DNA of 64,000 nt from SIG622 sp045604705 (GTDB lineage Bacteria; Bacillota; Clostridia; Oscillospirales; CAG-382), in contig JAZUOO010000022.1 in NCBI GenBank assembly GCA_045604705.1, positions 1 to 64,000 of the forward strand, written 5' to 3'. Made by a program: the position numbers and the translations under genes. Under the pieces are notes generated by a model that was not told the DNA's origin, ran no database searches, and saw nothing but the letters and a program-made list of their open reading frames with translations. Position 1 is the stretch's first letter; every line of letters begins with the position of its first letter. Below are positions 56,857 to 64,000 of this stretch, one piece after another.

Positions 56857-57445
56857 GCACCTGCGGAGCGTTGTACGGTATGTGATTGCTGAGATGTCTG
56901 CCACGGCGTGCCCAAGATGGTACATCTTCGTCGTCACGCCCTACATATATGCACACCAAAAAAATTAATCAAAGCGAATTGTGATTATTGCAATTTCCTC
57001 GCACCGCAGTGCGATACAATAAAATCAAAAGCGAAGCTTTTTACCTAAATTATGCATTATGCATTATGCATTGTGCATTGCGAAGCAAAACCCTCATGGC
57101 ACGACACACAGGTCGTGCCCCACTTTCAACCAAAACCTCAAATCAGCAGAAACCAAAATTTTAAACTCAGGGGTGATAGGGGGCGCCAGCCCCCTGGGAT
57201 GGACAATCGAGCTGTTCCAACAGAAGAAAGCAACAAAAATCTTCGAAGTACATCCCAAAGGGTTCAGAAGAATCCTTCGGATTCTTTAAAGTTTGCTTGC
57301 AAACTTCTTAGGGGCAAAGCCACTAAGCGGTCCTTTTTTGGTTACTTTTTTTGACTGTTGAAAAAAAGTTAGCTCGCTTGCGAGATTTCTCCCCGTCGGC
57401 AAGGCGAAAGGCAGAGATTAGCAGTCTGTCAAACTTAACGCAGAG
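56857..57445 (+). repeat. Noncoding mosaic repeat block R2 downstream of yajC
   Basis: Direct-orientation partner of R1. Shared runs include GCACCTGCGGAGCGTTGT at the left edge, the CATATATGCACACC segment, copy F of the hairpin repeat (AAAAGC / GCTTTT, 57027-57041), GGCACGAC / GTCGTGCC (near 57098), AGGGGGC / GCCCCCT (near 57178), and AAGAATCC / GGATTCTT with AAGTTTGC / GCAAACTT (57268-57306). It lacks about 190 bases present inside R1, whose content partly recurs just upstream (56757-56850: CCCTCTCCGTCAGCTTCGCT). 57446-57581 is A-rich with no gene. Confidence 0.8.
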
Positions 57446-57581
57446 TGTTTGAAATTAAGCAAAAACCCAAAAACACCAATTCAGAAGTTATTACAATCAA
57501 GAAAAAAATCTCAATTCACGAATATCCCCAAATCCTCCCACATATAAATAAAAACAAAGAACCAACAAAGGGAGAATACCA

Positions 57582-58019
57582 ATGGACAACAGCCTGTACA
57601 AAAAAAACACCACCACATCCAAGAAACCCGGCGGTACCTCAGCCATACTTCGAGGTCTCATAACCGGCGTAATATTCTTCACTGCCTGCATCCTCATCAT
57701 TCCTCTGATACTTTCAAAAACCGAAACTCCGGAAGCCTACATATCCACCGCGGCAGTAATAACGGTATCGTTGACAGCTTTCGTATCGGCATTTGCCGCA
57801 AATTCCGGACGGGACGGAAGCTTTCTTTTCACCGGAATCCTTACATCGCTTGTAATAATTCTGATCCTCGTATCCCTCTCAATTGTATTCGGAAAAAGTG
57901 AGGATGACAAGAACTATCTGTTCTCCGGCATTCTTTACGCTGCGAGCTTCATCTTCTCAATATTCGGAGCAAGAATGTCCCGCAAAAAAAGAAAAAAAGC
58001 AAAAAAGAAAAGAAGATAA
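57582..58019 (+). CDS. TIGR04086 family membrane protein
   Basis: A 145-residue protein with four predicted membrane helices and a very basic tail (MSRKKRKKAKKKRR). Such proteins typically sit next to yajC in Clostridia, and this one does apart from the intervening repeats. The N-terminal YKKNTTTSKKPGGTSAILRG is positively charged. A GGAG site lies seven bases before the ATG. Role unknown, perhaps in secretion by neighbourhood. A terminator follows. Confidence 0.85.
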   Translation: MDNSLYKKNTTTSKKPGGTSAILRGLITGVIFFTACILIIPLILSKTETPEAYISTAAVITVSLTAFVSAFAANSGRDGSFLFTGILTSLVIILILVSLSIVFGKSEDDKNYLFSGILYAASFIFSIFGARMSRKKRKKAKKKRR

Positions 58020-58035
58020 CCCAATACAAACCAAG

Positions 58036-58076
58036 AAGGTGTACCCGAATTTTTCACGGATACACCTTGTTTTTTA
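58036..58076 (+). terminator. Terminator after TIGR04086 gene
   Basis: AAGGTGTA (58036-58043) pairs exactly with TACACCTT (58061-58068), followed by GTTTTTTATT. Confidence 0.85.
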
Positions 58077-58112
58077 TTCATTCTGTATTAGTGCACTTTA
58101 CCTCTGCAGTCC

Positions 58113-58646
58113 CTACTTCGGCTGACGAAGCTCCTTTGCATAAACCTCCGTATAAAACACTCTGTCCCTCAAAGGCGAAGGCTCACACTTCATAAGACTT
58201 ATTCTCTTGACTGGGATTGTCGCCGTAAAGTCTGTTTCAGGCACCATTTCCTTGGCAACAACCGTATCTCTAGAAACCGTAAGATGCGGCTTAAAATCAT
58301 TCTTTTCCTTTATTACGCCTTTTCTGACAAGACTTCTGTAAAGTATTTTCTGAAGCTTGATAAGTTCGGTGCTCTCTTCTATGCCGACCCAATATACTTC
58401 GCCGCCGGAACGTCTGAACTTGCCGTTGTCGGAAAGTGAAATTTCGAATCGTTCTGCATCTATTGCGTCCATAGTCTCGACGACTGCACCTATACGGGTA
58501 GTCTCACCTATATAAACAAGCGATAAATGTATGTTGTCCTTTTTAGTAAATGTGCCTTTATCGCAGTTCCGTGTCAACAGCTTCATGTGGTCATATAAAA
58601 TTTGTTTTGATTCTTCTTCAAAATTGATTGAAATCAGTAACTTCAT
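58113..58646 (-). CDS. thpR: RNA 2',3'-cyclic phosphodiesterase (ThpR/LigT)
   Basis: A 177-residue 2H-phosphoesterase. Both catalytic His motifs are present: HLSLVYIG (about residue 40) and HLTVSRD (about residue 121). The family opens 2',3'-cyclic phosphates on RNA ends and can ligate tRNA halves in vitro. Isolated gene, convergent with the TIGR04086 gene. Single copy with normal length. Confidence 0.92.
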   Translation of the reverse strand: MKLLISINFEEESKQILYDHMKLLTRNCDKGTFTKKDNIHLSLVYIGETTRIGAVVETMDAIDAERFEISLSDNGKFRRSGGEVYWVGIEESTELIKLQKILYRSLVRKGVIKEKNDFKPHLTVSRDTVVAKEMVPETDFTATIPVKRISLMKCEPSPLRDRVFYTEVYAKELRQPK

Positions 58647-59013
58647 AAAAATACCTGCCTTGGAAATTTAGGAATGATAATATTTTTTCAGTCAGCATTA
58701 CGGTAAATTCGGTTCATTTTTACCATTTCTCGCATAATAATTATACCACATGAATATGTATGTCGTTTGTGAATAAACTGAACAATTACTATAAGGATGT
58801 AAATATATTTTTCTATTTAAATGACTAAACAATTACCATCGCCTCATTATTAAATTTACTTATATATTTTTGTTAATAAAAGTAAAAATTATCAAAAATT
58901 ACAATATATAGTATTTTTACGCCAAATAACCAAAAAATATATAAATTCAAGTATGTAAAAAAAGATATATTTTTGTGTGATTTGTCAATTTCGTTTTTTA
59001 TCTGTCAAAAAGT
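58647..59013. other. Very AT-rich gene-free stretch
   Basis: About 370 bases of strongly AT-rich DNA with A and T tracts and no open frame of note. It could hold the thpR promoter. Nothing else is recognisable. Confidence 0.5.
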
Positions 59014-59048
59014 AAAAGCACATAAAAAATAACATTTCATGTGCTTTT
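59014..59048 (-). terminator. Terminator after the small frame at 59.1 kb
   Basis: AAAAGCACAT (59014-59023) pairs exactly with ATGTGCTTTT (59039-59048). On the minus strand TACTTTTTG follows. It lies five bases after a minus-strand stop codon. Confidence 0.7.
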
Positions 59049-59053
59049 CAGCT

Positions 59054-59173
59054 TTACCCCACAATGGTCCACGTCAGTGAAGTGTCCTGTGCAATTGCCC
59101 TGTCGAAAGGGTCAACTCCGTGATGCTCGAAATTTATATAAGTCCGGTCGGATACCCTCTGTGACAAGAACAT
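59054..59173 (-). CDS. Candidate 39-residue protein
   Basis: A frame starting MFLSQRVSDRTYINFEHHGV and ending TSLTWTIVG. GGGAGGA lies six bases before the ATG and a perfect terminator starts five bases after the stop. The frame stays open to 59284, but that longer start lies inside the terminator of the upstream HPr-like gene. I recognise no family. It is either a real small protein or the tail of a decayed gene; the Gly/Cys-rich residues encoded upstream (FCGGACNVNSGGG) could favour the latter. Confidence 0.4.
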   Translation of the reverse strand: MFLSQRVSDRTYINFEHHGVDPFDRAIAQDTSLTWTIVG

Positions 59174-59269
59174 AACACATCCTCCCTGAACACCTCCGCC
59201 CGAATTGACGTTGCAGGCACCGCCGCAGAAATCAAGCCCGACAAAAATAAGTTCTAATTTAAAAACACA

Positions 59270-59313
59270 GTAAGCAAAAAACAACCATCCCCGATTTCAC
59301 ACCGAGGATGGTT
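59270..59313 (-). terminator. Terminator of the HPr-like gene
   Basis: Minus strand AACCATCC (59313-59306) and GGATGGTT (59290-59283) pair exactly, followed by GTTTTTTGC. Confidence 0.85.
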
Positions 59314-59339
59314 TCGCATATTCATTAAGACTTACGGCA

Positions 59340-59567
59340 TCACGCCATATATTTATAAATCCTCTCCGGCAAATCAAGCAAATTCTGCGTATCCACCGAA
59401 AGCACCGTCGTACCTTGCAAATTAAGAGTAAAAATCCCAATTATGGACTTTGCATCTACCGTATCATTTCCGGAACTTATCTGTGCATCAAAGGAGTAAC
59501 TCGAGAGAATGTTACAGAATTCCTTTACATCGTTCATGGTGTTAAGCTTAACATTTATATTTATCAT
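59340..59567 (-). CDS. HPr-like protein without histidine (Crh-like)
   Basis: A 75-residue protein. The stretch VDAKSIIGIFTLNLQGTTVL matches the region around Ser46 of HPr (KSIMGVMSL), and the length and beta-alpha pattern fit the HPr fold. The phosphocarrier His15 is missing; there is no histidine anywhere in the protein. In B. subtilis the analogous Crh lacks His15, keeps Ser46, and serves only as a CcpA corepressor after HPr kinase action. A similar regulatory role here is inferred. AAGGAT lies before the ATG; monocistronic. Confidence 0.72.
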   Translation of the reverse strand: MININVKLNTMNDVKEFCNILSSYSFDAQISSGNDTVDAKSIIGIFTLNLQGTTVLSVDTQNLLDLPERIYKYMA

Positions 59568-59722
59568 AAAATCCTTACCTTCTCATAATTTTAGGTCAAG
59601 TATATTATATGATAAATTGCGAATTTTGTCAAGTATACCGCAAAGAAATCTGCCTTTCGGGTAATTATGTACTAAAACCTCCGTCAGTTTTTGTTGATAT
59701 TAACCGCAAAATGTTACAAATC

Positions 59723-60337
59723 TCAAATAAAATCCTCACATACCGCACCAAAGCTCTGAGCAATCATAACCGACTGAGCAAGGGAAATCTTCGCACCTTT
59801 CAAATTACACGCCGTGAGATTCGAGCCATGGAAATCCACCTGGCGAATATCCGTCTTCTCAAAGGATACATTGTTGAACACGGCTCTGGTAAACTTGCAG
59901 GAATGAAGATGCGACTCACTGAAAATACAATCGCTGAGCCTTGCTTCGGTGAAATTCATCCCAAAAACATCTTTTTTCTTAAACCTCATCCCGACAACAA
60001 TCGCATATGAAAAATCACAGCTTTCAAACATTGCCCCTCCCATGTCGCATCCTACAAAGGACGAACCGGTAAGCCGACAGCTTTCAAAGGAGGCTGCAAT
60101 TATGTTTGAGTTGGCAAAGGAGCAATTAAGAAAAGTACACCCGTAAAACTTAGTTCCGGTAAAATGCGTCATGGAAAAATCACAGTCATCAAAAACACAC
60201 TTTCTGAAAACCTTATCCTCAAGATCCATCGCTCGCATAGAACAAGCCTTAAAGCTCTTTTTTACAAACTCATCCCCATCAAAATACCCGTAATCCGAGA
60301 AATCCTTATTCAAATAACTTTCTTCCGTAAGAACCAT
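59723..60337 (-). CDS. Pentapeptide-repeat protein
   Basis: A 204-residue right-handed quadrilateral beta-helix. The repeat A(D/N)Lxx or xxFxx is visible through most of the chain: FRKCVFDDCDFSMTHFTGTK, then FYGCTFLNCSFANSN, CRLTGSSFVGCDMGGAMFES, and CKFTRAVFNNVSFEKTDI. Qnr-type members mimic DNA and protect gyrase, but no Qnr-specific loops are evident and many family members have no known role. A GAGGTGG site lies before the ATG. Isolated gene. Confidence 0.88.
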   Translation of the reverse strand: MVLTEESYLNKDFSDYGYFDGDEFVKKSFKACSMRAMDLEDKVFRKCVFDDCDFSMTHFTGTKFYGCTFLNCSFANSNIIAASFESCRLTGSSFVGCDMGGAMFESCDFSYAIVVGMRFKKKDVFGMNFTEARLSDCIFSESHLHSCKFTRAVFNNVSFEKTDIRQVDFHGSNLTACNLKGAKISLAQSVMIAQSFGAVCEDFI

Positions 60338-60556
60338 ACCTCAAACCACCTCAAGCCCAAAACTTCACAGTCACAAAACCACCACAGGCAACTCTGTCAC
60401 GCTTTGCGAGAAATGCAAAATGCAAAATGCAAAATTGAAAAAATCCCCCAAAGGATACAGTGCTATTCAAAACGCTGCAATGCCGTCTGTATCAACCGCA
60501 TCTTCCCTGCAGATGGTACACCTATATCGCCCGATTCCGTGCAGACAATATAATCA

Positions 60557-60616
60557 AATGAAGATTGCAAAGCAATCAACCACAATTATGCATTACGCAT
60601 TACGCATTATGCATTA
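60557..60616 (+). repeat. Hairpin/TGCATT repeat, copy G
   Basis: AATGAA (60557-60562), stem GATTGC / GCAATC (60563-60568 / 60572-60577), AACCACAATT (60578-60587), then ATGCATT, ACGCATT, ACGCATT, ATGCATT. A reversed partial array (AATGCAAAATGCAAAATGC) lies nearby at about 60413-60433. Confidence 0.78.
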
Positions 60617-60632
60617 ATACCCGCCGTTTTGC

Positions 60633-61529
60633 TCAGCATTTCGCCGCCCCGATAATACCAATATCATTCTTAAGCTCAGACGTCGCAACAATAACCTTCC
60701 TGTTGCCCAGCTTCTCCTTAAGCGGCTCTGTCATATACTTGCCCTCGTTGGAAATAGCACCGCCGAGAACAATAACATCAGGTCTGAATATGTGGTAAAT
60801 ACTTTTAAGTCCCACCGCAATATATTCAAGATATGTATCAACAACCTTTGCACCTACGGGACATCCCTCACGCATCGAATCAAAGGAAGTCCTCCCGGAG
60901 ACCTTGCCGATATTTGCAGCCTTTTTCGCCATAATACAATCCGGATTCTGCTCTATAGCTTCATATGTTTGGCGGATAAGTGCCGTAACAGAAGCATACG
61001 CCTCATAACAACCATCCTGACCACAGCCGCACCTCACACCGTCGCAGTTGATGATCATGTGACCTATCTCACCCGCATCTCCTCTCGTACCAAGATAAGG
61101 CTTACCGTCAATTATAATACCGCCACCGACACCGGTACCGAGAGTAACAAGCACAAGATTCTTGTATCCCCTGCCATAGCCCGCATAAAGCTCGCCGAGT
61201 ACCGCACAGTTTGCATCATTTCCAATTCTCACGGGAATTCCTGTAGCCTCTGTAATCATGGCACAAATGGGCGTGTTCTTGAAATTGATATTCGCCGCAC
61301 TCCTTATAACACCGTTATCACTGTCAATTTCCCCCGGAGAGCCAATGCCAATCTTGTCAATCTTATCATACTTAGCAATTATCTTCTTGCATTCCTCAAT
61401 AATATCCTTAACAATCTCATCGTCCTCCCTCTTGGCACCCGTGGGAATATCCGACTTGTAAATGATCTCAAGTTCATCCACAACACCGAATTTTACGTTA
61501 GTACCACCAATATCAATTCCGAGCTCCAT
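60633..61529 (-). CDS. ROK-family sugar kinase, probable glucokinase
   Basis: A 298-residue ASKHA kinase: phosphate-1 loop LGIDIGGTNVKFGVV, GIGSPGEID, GNDANCAVLGE with the catalytic Asp, GTGVGGGIIIDG, and the ROK zinc site GEIGHM...CGCGQDGCYEAYAS. This suits a glucokinase, which would feed pfkA with glucose freed by the glycosidase; other hexose substrates are possible. There is no helix-turn-helix, so it is an enzyme and not a repressor. AAAGGA lies upstream of the ATG. Confidence 0.9.
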   Translation of the reverse strand: MELGIDIGGTNVKFGVVDELEIIYKSDIPTGAKREDDEIVKDIIEECKKIIAKYDKIDKIGIGSPGEIDSDNGVIRSAANINFKNTPICAMITEATGIPVRIGNDANCAVLGELYAGYGRGYKNLVLVTLGTGVGGGIIIDGKPYLGTRGDAGEIGHMIINCDGVRCGCGQDGCYEAYASVTALIRQTYEAIEQNPDCIMAKKAANIGKVSGRTSFDSMREGCPVGAKVVDTYLEYIAVGLKSIYHIFRPDVIVLGGAISNEGKYMTEPLKEKLGNRKVIVATSELKNDIGIIGAAKC

Positions 61530-61632
61530 ATGTGTCCCATCCTTTCATTTGTCGCGAAATCCGCCAAACCACACTATTCTGCATATTTTAGCCTCAAAGT
61601 CAAAACCCCAAATCCAATATTTTACAATATAT

Positions 61633-61661
61633 ATTTTACCATAAATCCGCAAAAAATTCAA
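61633..61661 (-). promoter_or_regulatory. Promoter of the ROK kinase
   Basis: Minus strand TTGAAT (61661-61656), 17 bases, TAAAAT (61638-61633). The remaining gap up to sfsA (to 61869) shows no gene. Confidence 0.7.
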
Positions 61662-61869
61662 GTCGTTTTTCAAAAACCATTAACACATAATTGCTATCTT
61701 TTAATGTTTTTTGCGAAATGTCGCATTTTTTCATTCAATCACATCAGAAATTCACTTTTTAACTCCGTGAAAAAATCATCTGCAGCTCATACAAGCATCA
61801 CAACACATCCGCAAAACTAAATCCATTGTACAAATCAAGCCAAGACAATTTCACAAACATTCATACCAA

Positions 61870-62550
61870 TCATTCAACCATAACCGAAACTTCTTCCTTA
61901 ATCTTCAAAAAATTCACTCCGACGGAGCAGTCAAAAGCACAAACCTCAACCCCGCACCTCTGTGCCTGCGCAAGTGCATCCGCAAAATCATCACCCAAAT
62001 CACGGTTCGGCGAAAAAACAATATCTCCATCGAAATCCGCCGCAATAACAAAGAAAACCTTCGCCGTATATCCTTGCTCCCGACAAACCGCCAGCTCACC
62101 GAGATGCTTTATCCCCCTCTCTGTGGGCGCATCGGGAAACAAAGCTCTGCCATCACGGAAAAGTGTTACACCCTTGACTTCAATAAATCCCTTTTCCTCA
62201 CCGTTCTCAACATAAAAATCAAACCGTGAATTTCCAAATTTCCTCTCCGTCACAACCAAAGCCCGCGGATATACCTCTCTCAAATATTCTCCAACAACCA
62301 CATTCGGCGCAAAACTGTCAACATTCACAAATCTTCCGTCTTTTACGACGGTTACAAGATCGTATTTTGTTTTTCGGCTCACGTTCGTACTTTCCTGTAC
62401 AAAAATTTCCGCACCCGGAATAAGTAGCTCTGCAAGCCTTCCTGTATTCTTAACATGACATTTTTCAACATTACCGCCAATCTCAATATCACATATAAAT
62501 CTGTTGCGGCGAACAACAAATCTTGCTTCTCTTATATTTTCGTATTTCAA
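61870..62550 (-). CDS. sfsA: SfsA, DNA/RNA nuclease-like protein
   Basis: A 226-residue SfsA protein: an N-terminal OB-like part (VRRNRFICDIEIGGNVEKCH) and a C-terminal nuclease-like part (RFDFYVENGEEKGFIEVKGV with the PD-(D/E)xK-type E-x-K; LFPDAPTERGIKHL). Originally named as a sugar-fermentation stimulation protein in E. coli; later described as a nucleic-acid-binding nuclease. The start is TTG at 62550, eight bases after AAGGAG. It follows sdpI by 12 bases and so is the last gene of the sdpR-sdpI unit. Confidence 0.92.
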   Translation of the reverse strand: MKYENIREARFVVRRNRFICDIEIGGNVEKCHVKNTGRLAELLIPGAEIFVQESTNVSRKTKYDLVTVVKDGRFVNVDSFAPNVVVGEYLREVYPRALVVTERKFGNSRFDFYVENGEEKGFIEVKGVTLFRDGRALFPDAPTERGIKHLGELAVCREQGYTAKVFFVIAADFDGDIVFSPNRDLGDDFADALAQAQRCGVEVCAFDCSVGVNFLKIKEEVSVMVE

Positions 62551-62562
62551 AGCCGATTCTCC

Positions 62563-63183
62563 TTATTTTCTTCCCACAACAATACCATAAACAATGCCGA
62601 TAATCGCATAGGGAATAAGCAGAATAAGGCATATAACCGATGCAACAGGCGGAAGAAATACACTTATAATAAAGAGCAACCCCATAATAACCGTCTGAAA
62701 TCCGACAAACCTGTTTATCCTGCGAGCCTTTTCGGTGTCGACATTATAATTTTTGATATAATCAAACTTTGGAAGATAATTTCCGACAGCAATAAGCACA
62801 CAGCCAACGATAAGCACCGCAACAATTCTCACATCAACATCCACCCCGAGAGCATAAGCAAAGGTAACTCCCTGAAGCAACACGGATATTGCGGGAACAA
62901 TCCACTTTGTAACCGTCTCAAACTTTTTCCTCTCGCCGTGCTTTGCGGAATTAATGTCATTGACAAAGCAGCAGAACAGCTGTAAGATCACCATTAATGT
63001 GGGGATTGCAAACACCGCAAAGCCCTTTGAAGCAAAATTGTCGGGATTATTGTTAACATCAAAATGCACCGCAATCTTCTCGGGAAGCCTGTCCCAGAGA
63101 ATAATGCCGGGAATAATCGGCAAAAGACAAACAACGCTTGTCAAAGCAAAAATCTTCCATTTAAAAAATTTCAAAAACTTCAT
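62563..63183 (-). CDS. SdpI-family membrane protein (DUF1648)
   Basis: A 206-residue integral membrane protein with about six helices and the DUF1648 signature LPEKIAVHFDVNNNPDNFAS near residue 33, followed by an SdpI-like C-terminal half (YLPKFDYIKNYN...RRINRFVGFQ). In B. subtilis SdpI gives immunity to the SdpC toxin and sequesters SdpR. No sdpC-like gene is in the window, so the protein may defend against foreign toxins or have another role. It overlaps the upstream repressor gene by four bases. Confidence 0.88.
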   Translation of the reverse strand: MKFLKFFKWKIFALTSVVCLLPIIPGIILWDRLPEKIAVHFDVNNNPDNFASKGFAVFAIPTLMVILQLFCCFVNDINSAKHGERKKFETVTKWIVPAISVLLQGVTFAYALGVDVDVRIVAVLIVGCVLIAVGNYLPKFDYIKNYNVDTEKARRINRFVGFQTVIMGLLFIISVFLPPVASVICLILLIPYAIIGIVYGIVVGRK

Positions 63184-63449
63184 TCCTTCCTACCTCCAAA
63201 TCCGTAAATCCAGCTTATAACCTCCTCAAAAACCGAGGTGTTTATACTGTAATATATAAAATTCTTATACTTTTCCTCCGAAATAAGCTCAGCTCCCTTC
63301 AGCTTTGATAAATGATAGGACACCGTAGCTCCCGTAAGATTAAAGCATTCGGCAATTTCGCCCGCACTCTTTCTCCCGCCTTTGAGCATTGAAAGAATGT
63401 CACGACGAACAGGGTCAGCAAGAGCTTTCAGAGTTTCGTTCATTCCCAT
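63180..63449 (-). CDS. ArsR/SdpR-type autorepressor
   Basis: An 89-residue winged-helix repressor: LADPVRRDILSMLKGGRKSA, the recognition helix TGATVSYHLSKLKGAELI, and a C-terminal dimer helix. The metal-binding Cys motif of ArsR proper is absent, which fits SdpR. ATG 63449 (MGMNETLKAL) has AGGAG seven bases upstream; the 24 extra codons from 63521 would begin inside the -35 box of the predicted promoter and are rejected. Coupled to sdpI. Two perfect palindromes flank its promoter. Confidence 0.9.
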   Translation of the reverse strand: MGMNETLKALADPVRRDILSMLKGGRKSAGEIAECFNLTGATVSYHLSKLKGAELISEEKYKNFIYYSINTSVFEEVISWIYGFGGRKE

Positions 63450-63470
63450 GGTATCACTCCTTTTTCGATT

Positions 63471-63549
63471 ATTTAGAAATATTTCTAAATAGAGTGTATC
63501 ATACACTACCGCATTTGTCAAGAGGTATTTAGAAAAAAATCTAAATACC
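63471..63549 (-). promoter_or_regulatory. sdpR promoter with paired operators
   Basis: Minus strand TTGACA (63521-63516), 17 bases, TACACT (63498-63493). Operator-like palindrome 1, ATTTAGAAAT/ATTTCTAAAT (63471-63490, 20 of 20), sits over the start site. Palindrome 2, GGTATTTAGA / TCTAAATACC (63524-63533 / 63540-63549), sits just above the -35. A third, AGTGTAT-C-ATACACT (63493-63507), overlaps the -10. Palindromes 1 and 2 share the core TTTAGA...TCTAAA. Confidence 0.82.
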
Positions 63550-63648
63550 GTTCATTTCCGAAACAATATATGCTTAACAAACCTCATAAATAAACACATT
63601 TCCGAAACCAAAAATCTGTTTTCAGCCGTTTTGTGCCAACAAAAATGC

Positions 63649-63688
63649 GGCGGTGACCATTTTCGGATCATCGCCGTAATTTTTTATT
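63649..63688. terminator. Hairpin with T runs on both strands
   Basis: GGCGGTGA (63649-63656) pairs with TCATCGCC (63668-63675) with one G-T, flanked by TTTTTTATTT on the plus strand and TTTTTG on the minus strand. It probably ends the minus-strand gene entering from the right edge. The surrounding 63550-63932 shows no gene. Confidence 0.6.
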
Positions 63689-63932
63689 TATCTCTCAGAT
63701 ATTCTTTGCAAGCCTCGTTGTCATCCGTTTTTTCACCCCTGTGTCATGCGTTTCTTCGCCTTTGGTATAACGCAAAAAGTGCAACCGCACAATAATCGTT
63801 CAAATCAAAAATCACAACAGTTACGCAATATTCAAAGGAGAAAAGTCTGAAAAATAATCCAAATGCCATTTGGCTTTGCAAAATCGCACAAACTTTCGCA
63901 ATCACGAAAGGAATAGTCATAACAATACTTTT

Positions 63933-64000
63933 TTAATCTCGCATTTCAAAAACTATCCACTCACCGTCAATAAGAACAAGAAGTCCGTCTCCTGAAAGCG
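63933..64000 (-). CDS. C-terminal end of a protein cut by the window edge
   Basis: The minus-strand frame reads LSGDGLLVLIDGEWIVFEMR and D, then TAA. The alternating hydrophobic pattern looks like a beta hairpin at a protein end. Too short to assign a family; the start lies beyond base 64000. Confidence 0.45.
   Translation of the reverse strand, partial: LSGDGLLVLIDGEWIVFEMRD

Noticed and set aside
59054..59284. Long 76-codon version of the small frame
   Set aside because: Its start lies within the terminator stem of the HPr-like gene and lacks a ribosome site; the ATG at 59173 is better supported.

Overview
The window looks like a chromosomal segment of a low-to-moderate GC Firmicute of class Clostridia, probably a gut or rumen Oscillospiraceae/Ruminococcaceae-type anaerobe. 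The pointers are a CIRCE-controlled groES, Gram-positive Shine-Dalgarno sites (AAAGGA/GGAGG), a GlgC+GlgD pair of glycogen enzymes, an acyl-CoA dehydratase activase, DUF5685 and DUF5696 families, and intergenic space full of short structured repeats. I saw no rRNA, tRNA, CRISPR array, prophage or transposase gene.

Left arm (1-16.1 kb). A decapitated short-chain dehydrogenase abuts the tail of an AraC-type regulator at a recombination-like junction near base 866. lexA follows, with a promoter overlapped by a perfect inverted repeat. A 13.3-kb minus-strand operon (15380 to 2088) then encodes a giant multidomain sugar-binding protein, a MalF/MalG-type permease pair, an NHL-repeat/Yip1 fusion protein, a DUF5696 protein and a second MalF/MalG-type pair. 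It has no ATPase gene.

Middle (16.1-31.4 kb). groES and groEL are separated by 356 bases of repeats, and groEL carries an in-frame TAA at codon 302. Next come a PHP protein, an RlmL-like RNA methyltransferase, and a plus-strand run of DUF5685, J-domain and membrane proteins. A parvulin-type lipoprotein follows whose domain order is circularly permuted. proB-proA and a two-gene activase/dehydratase-like pair complete this part.

Glycogen block (31.4-43.5 kb). glgB-glgC-glgD-glgA-glgP-GH13 glycosidase, plus a 31-residue membrane peptide, are co-oriented behind a good promoter. Together they make, remodel and break down glycogen. pfkA lies upstream, divergent from a DeoR-type regulator, and its promoter carries a perfect palindrome.

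Right arm (44-64 kb). The order is methyltransferase-hslO-miaB-ylbF-mutS, then mutL-tgt-yajC-TIGR04086. mutL-tgt-yajC sits between two 0.6-0.8-kb directly repeated noncoding mosaics. Then come thpR, a candidate 39-residue protein, a histidine-free HPr (Crh-like) protein, a pentapeptide-repeat protein, a ROK kinase, and an sdpR-sdpI-sfsA operon with two perfect operator-like palindromes.

The strongest leads are the permuted parvulin, the interrupted groEL, the seven-copy intergenic repeat with compensating hairpin stems, the direct repeats bracketing mutL, and the ATPase-less NHL/Yip1/DUF5696 transporter operon.
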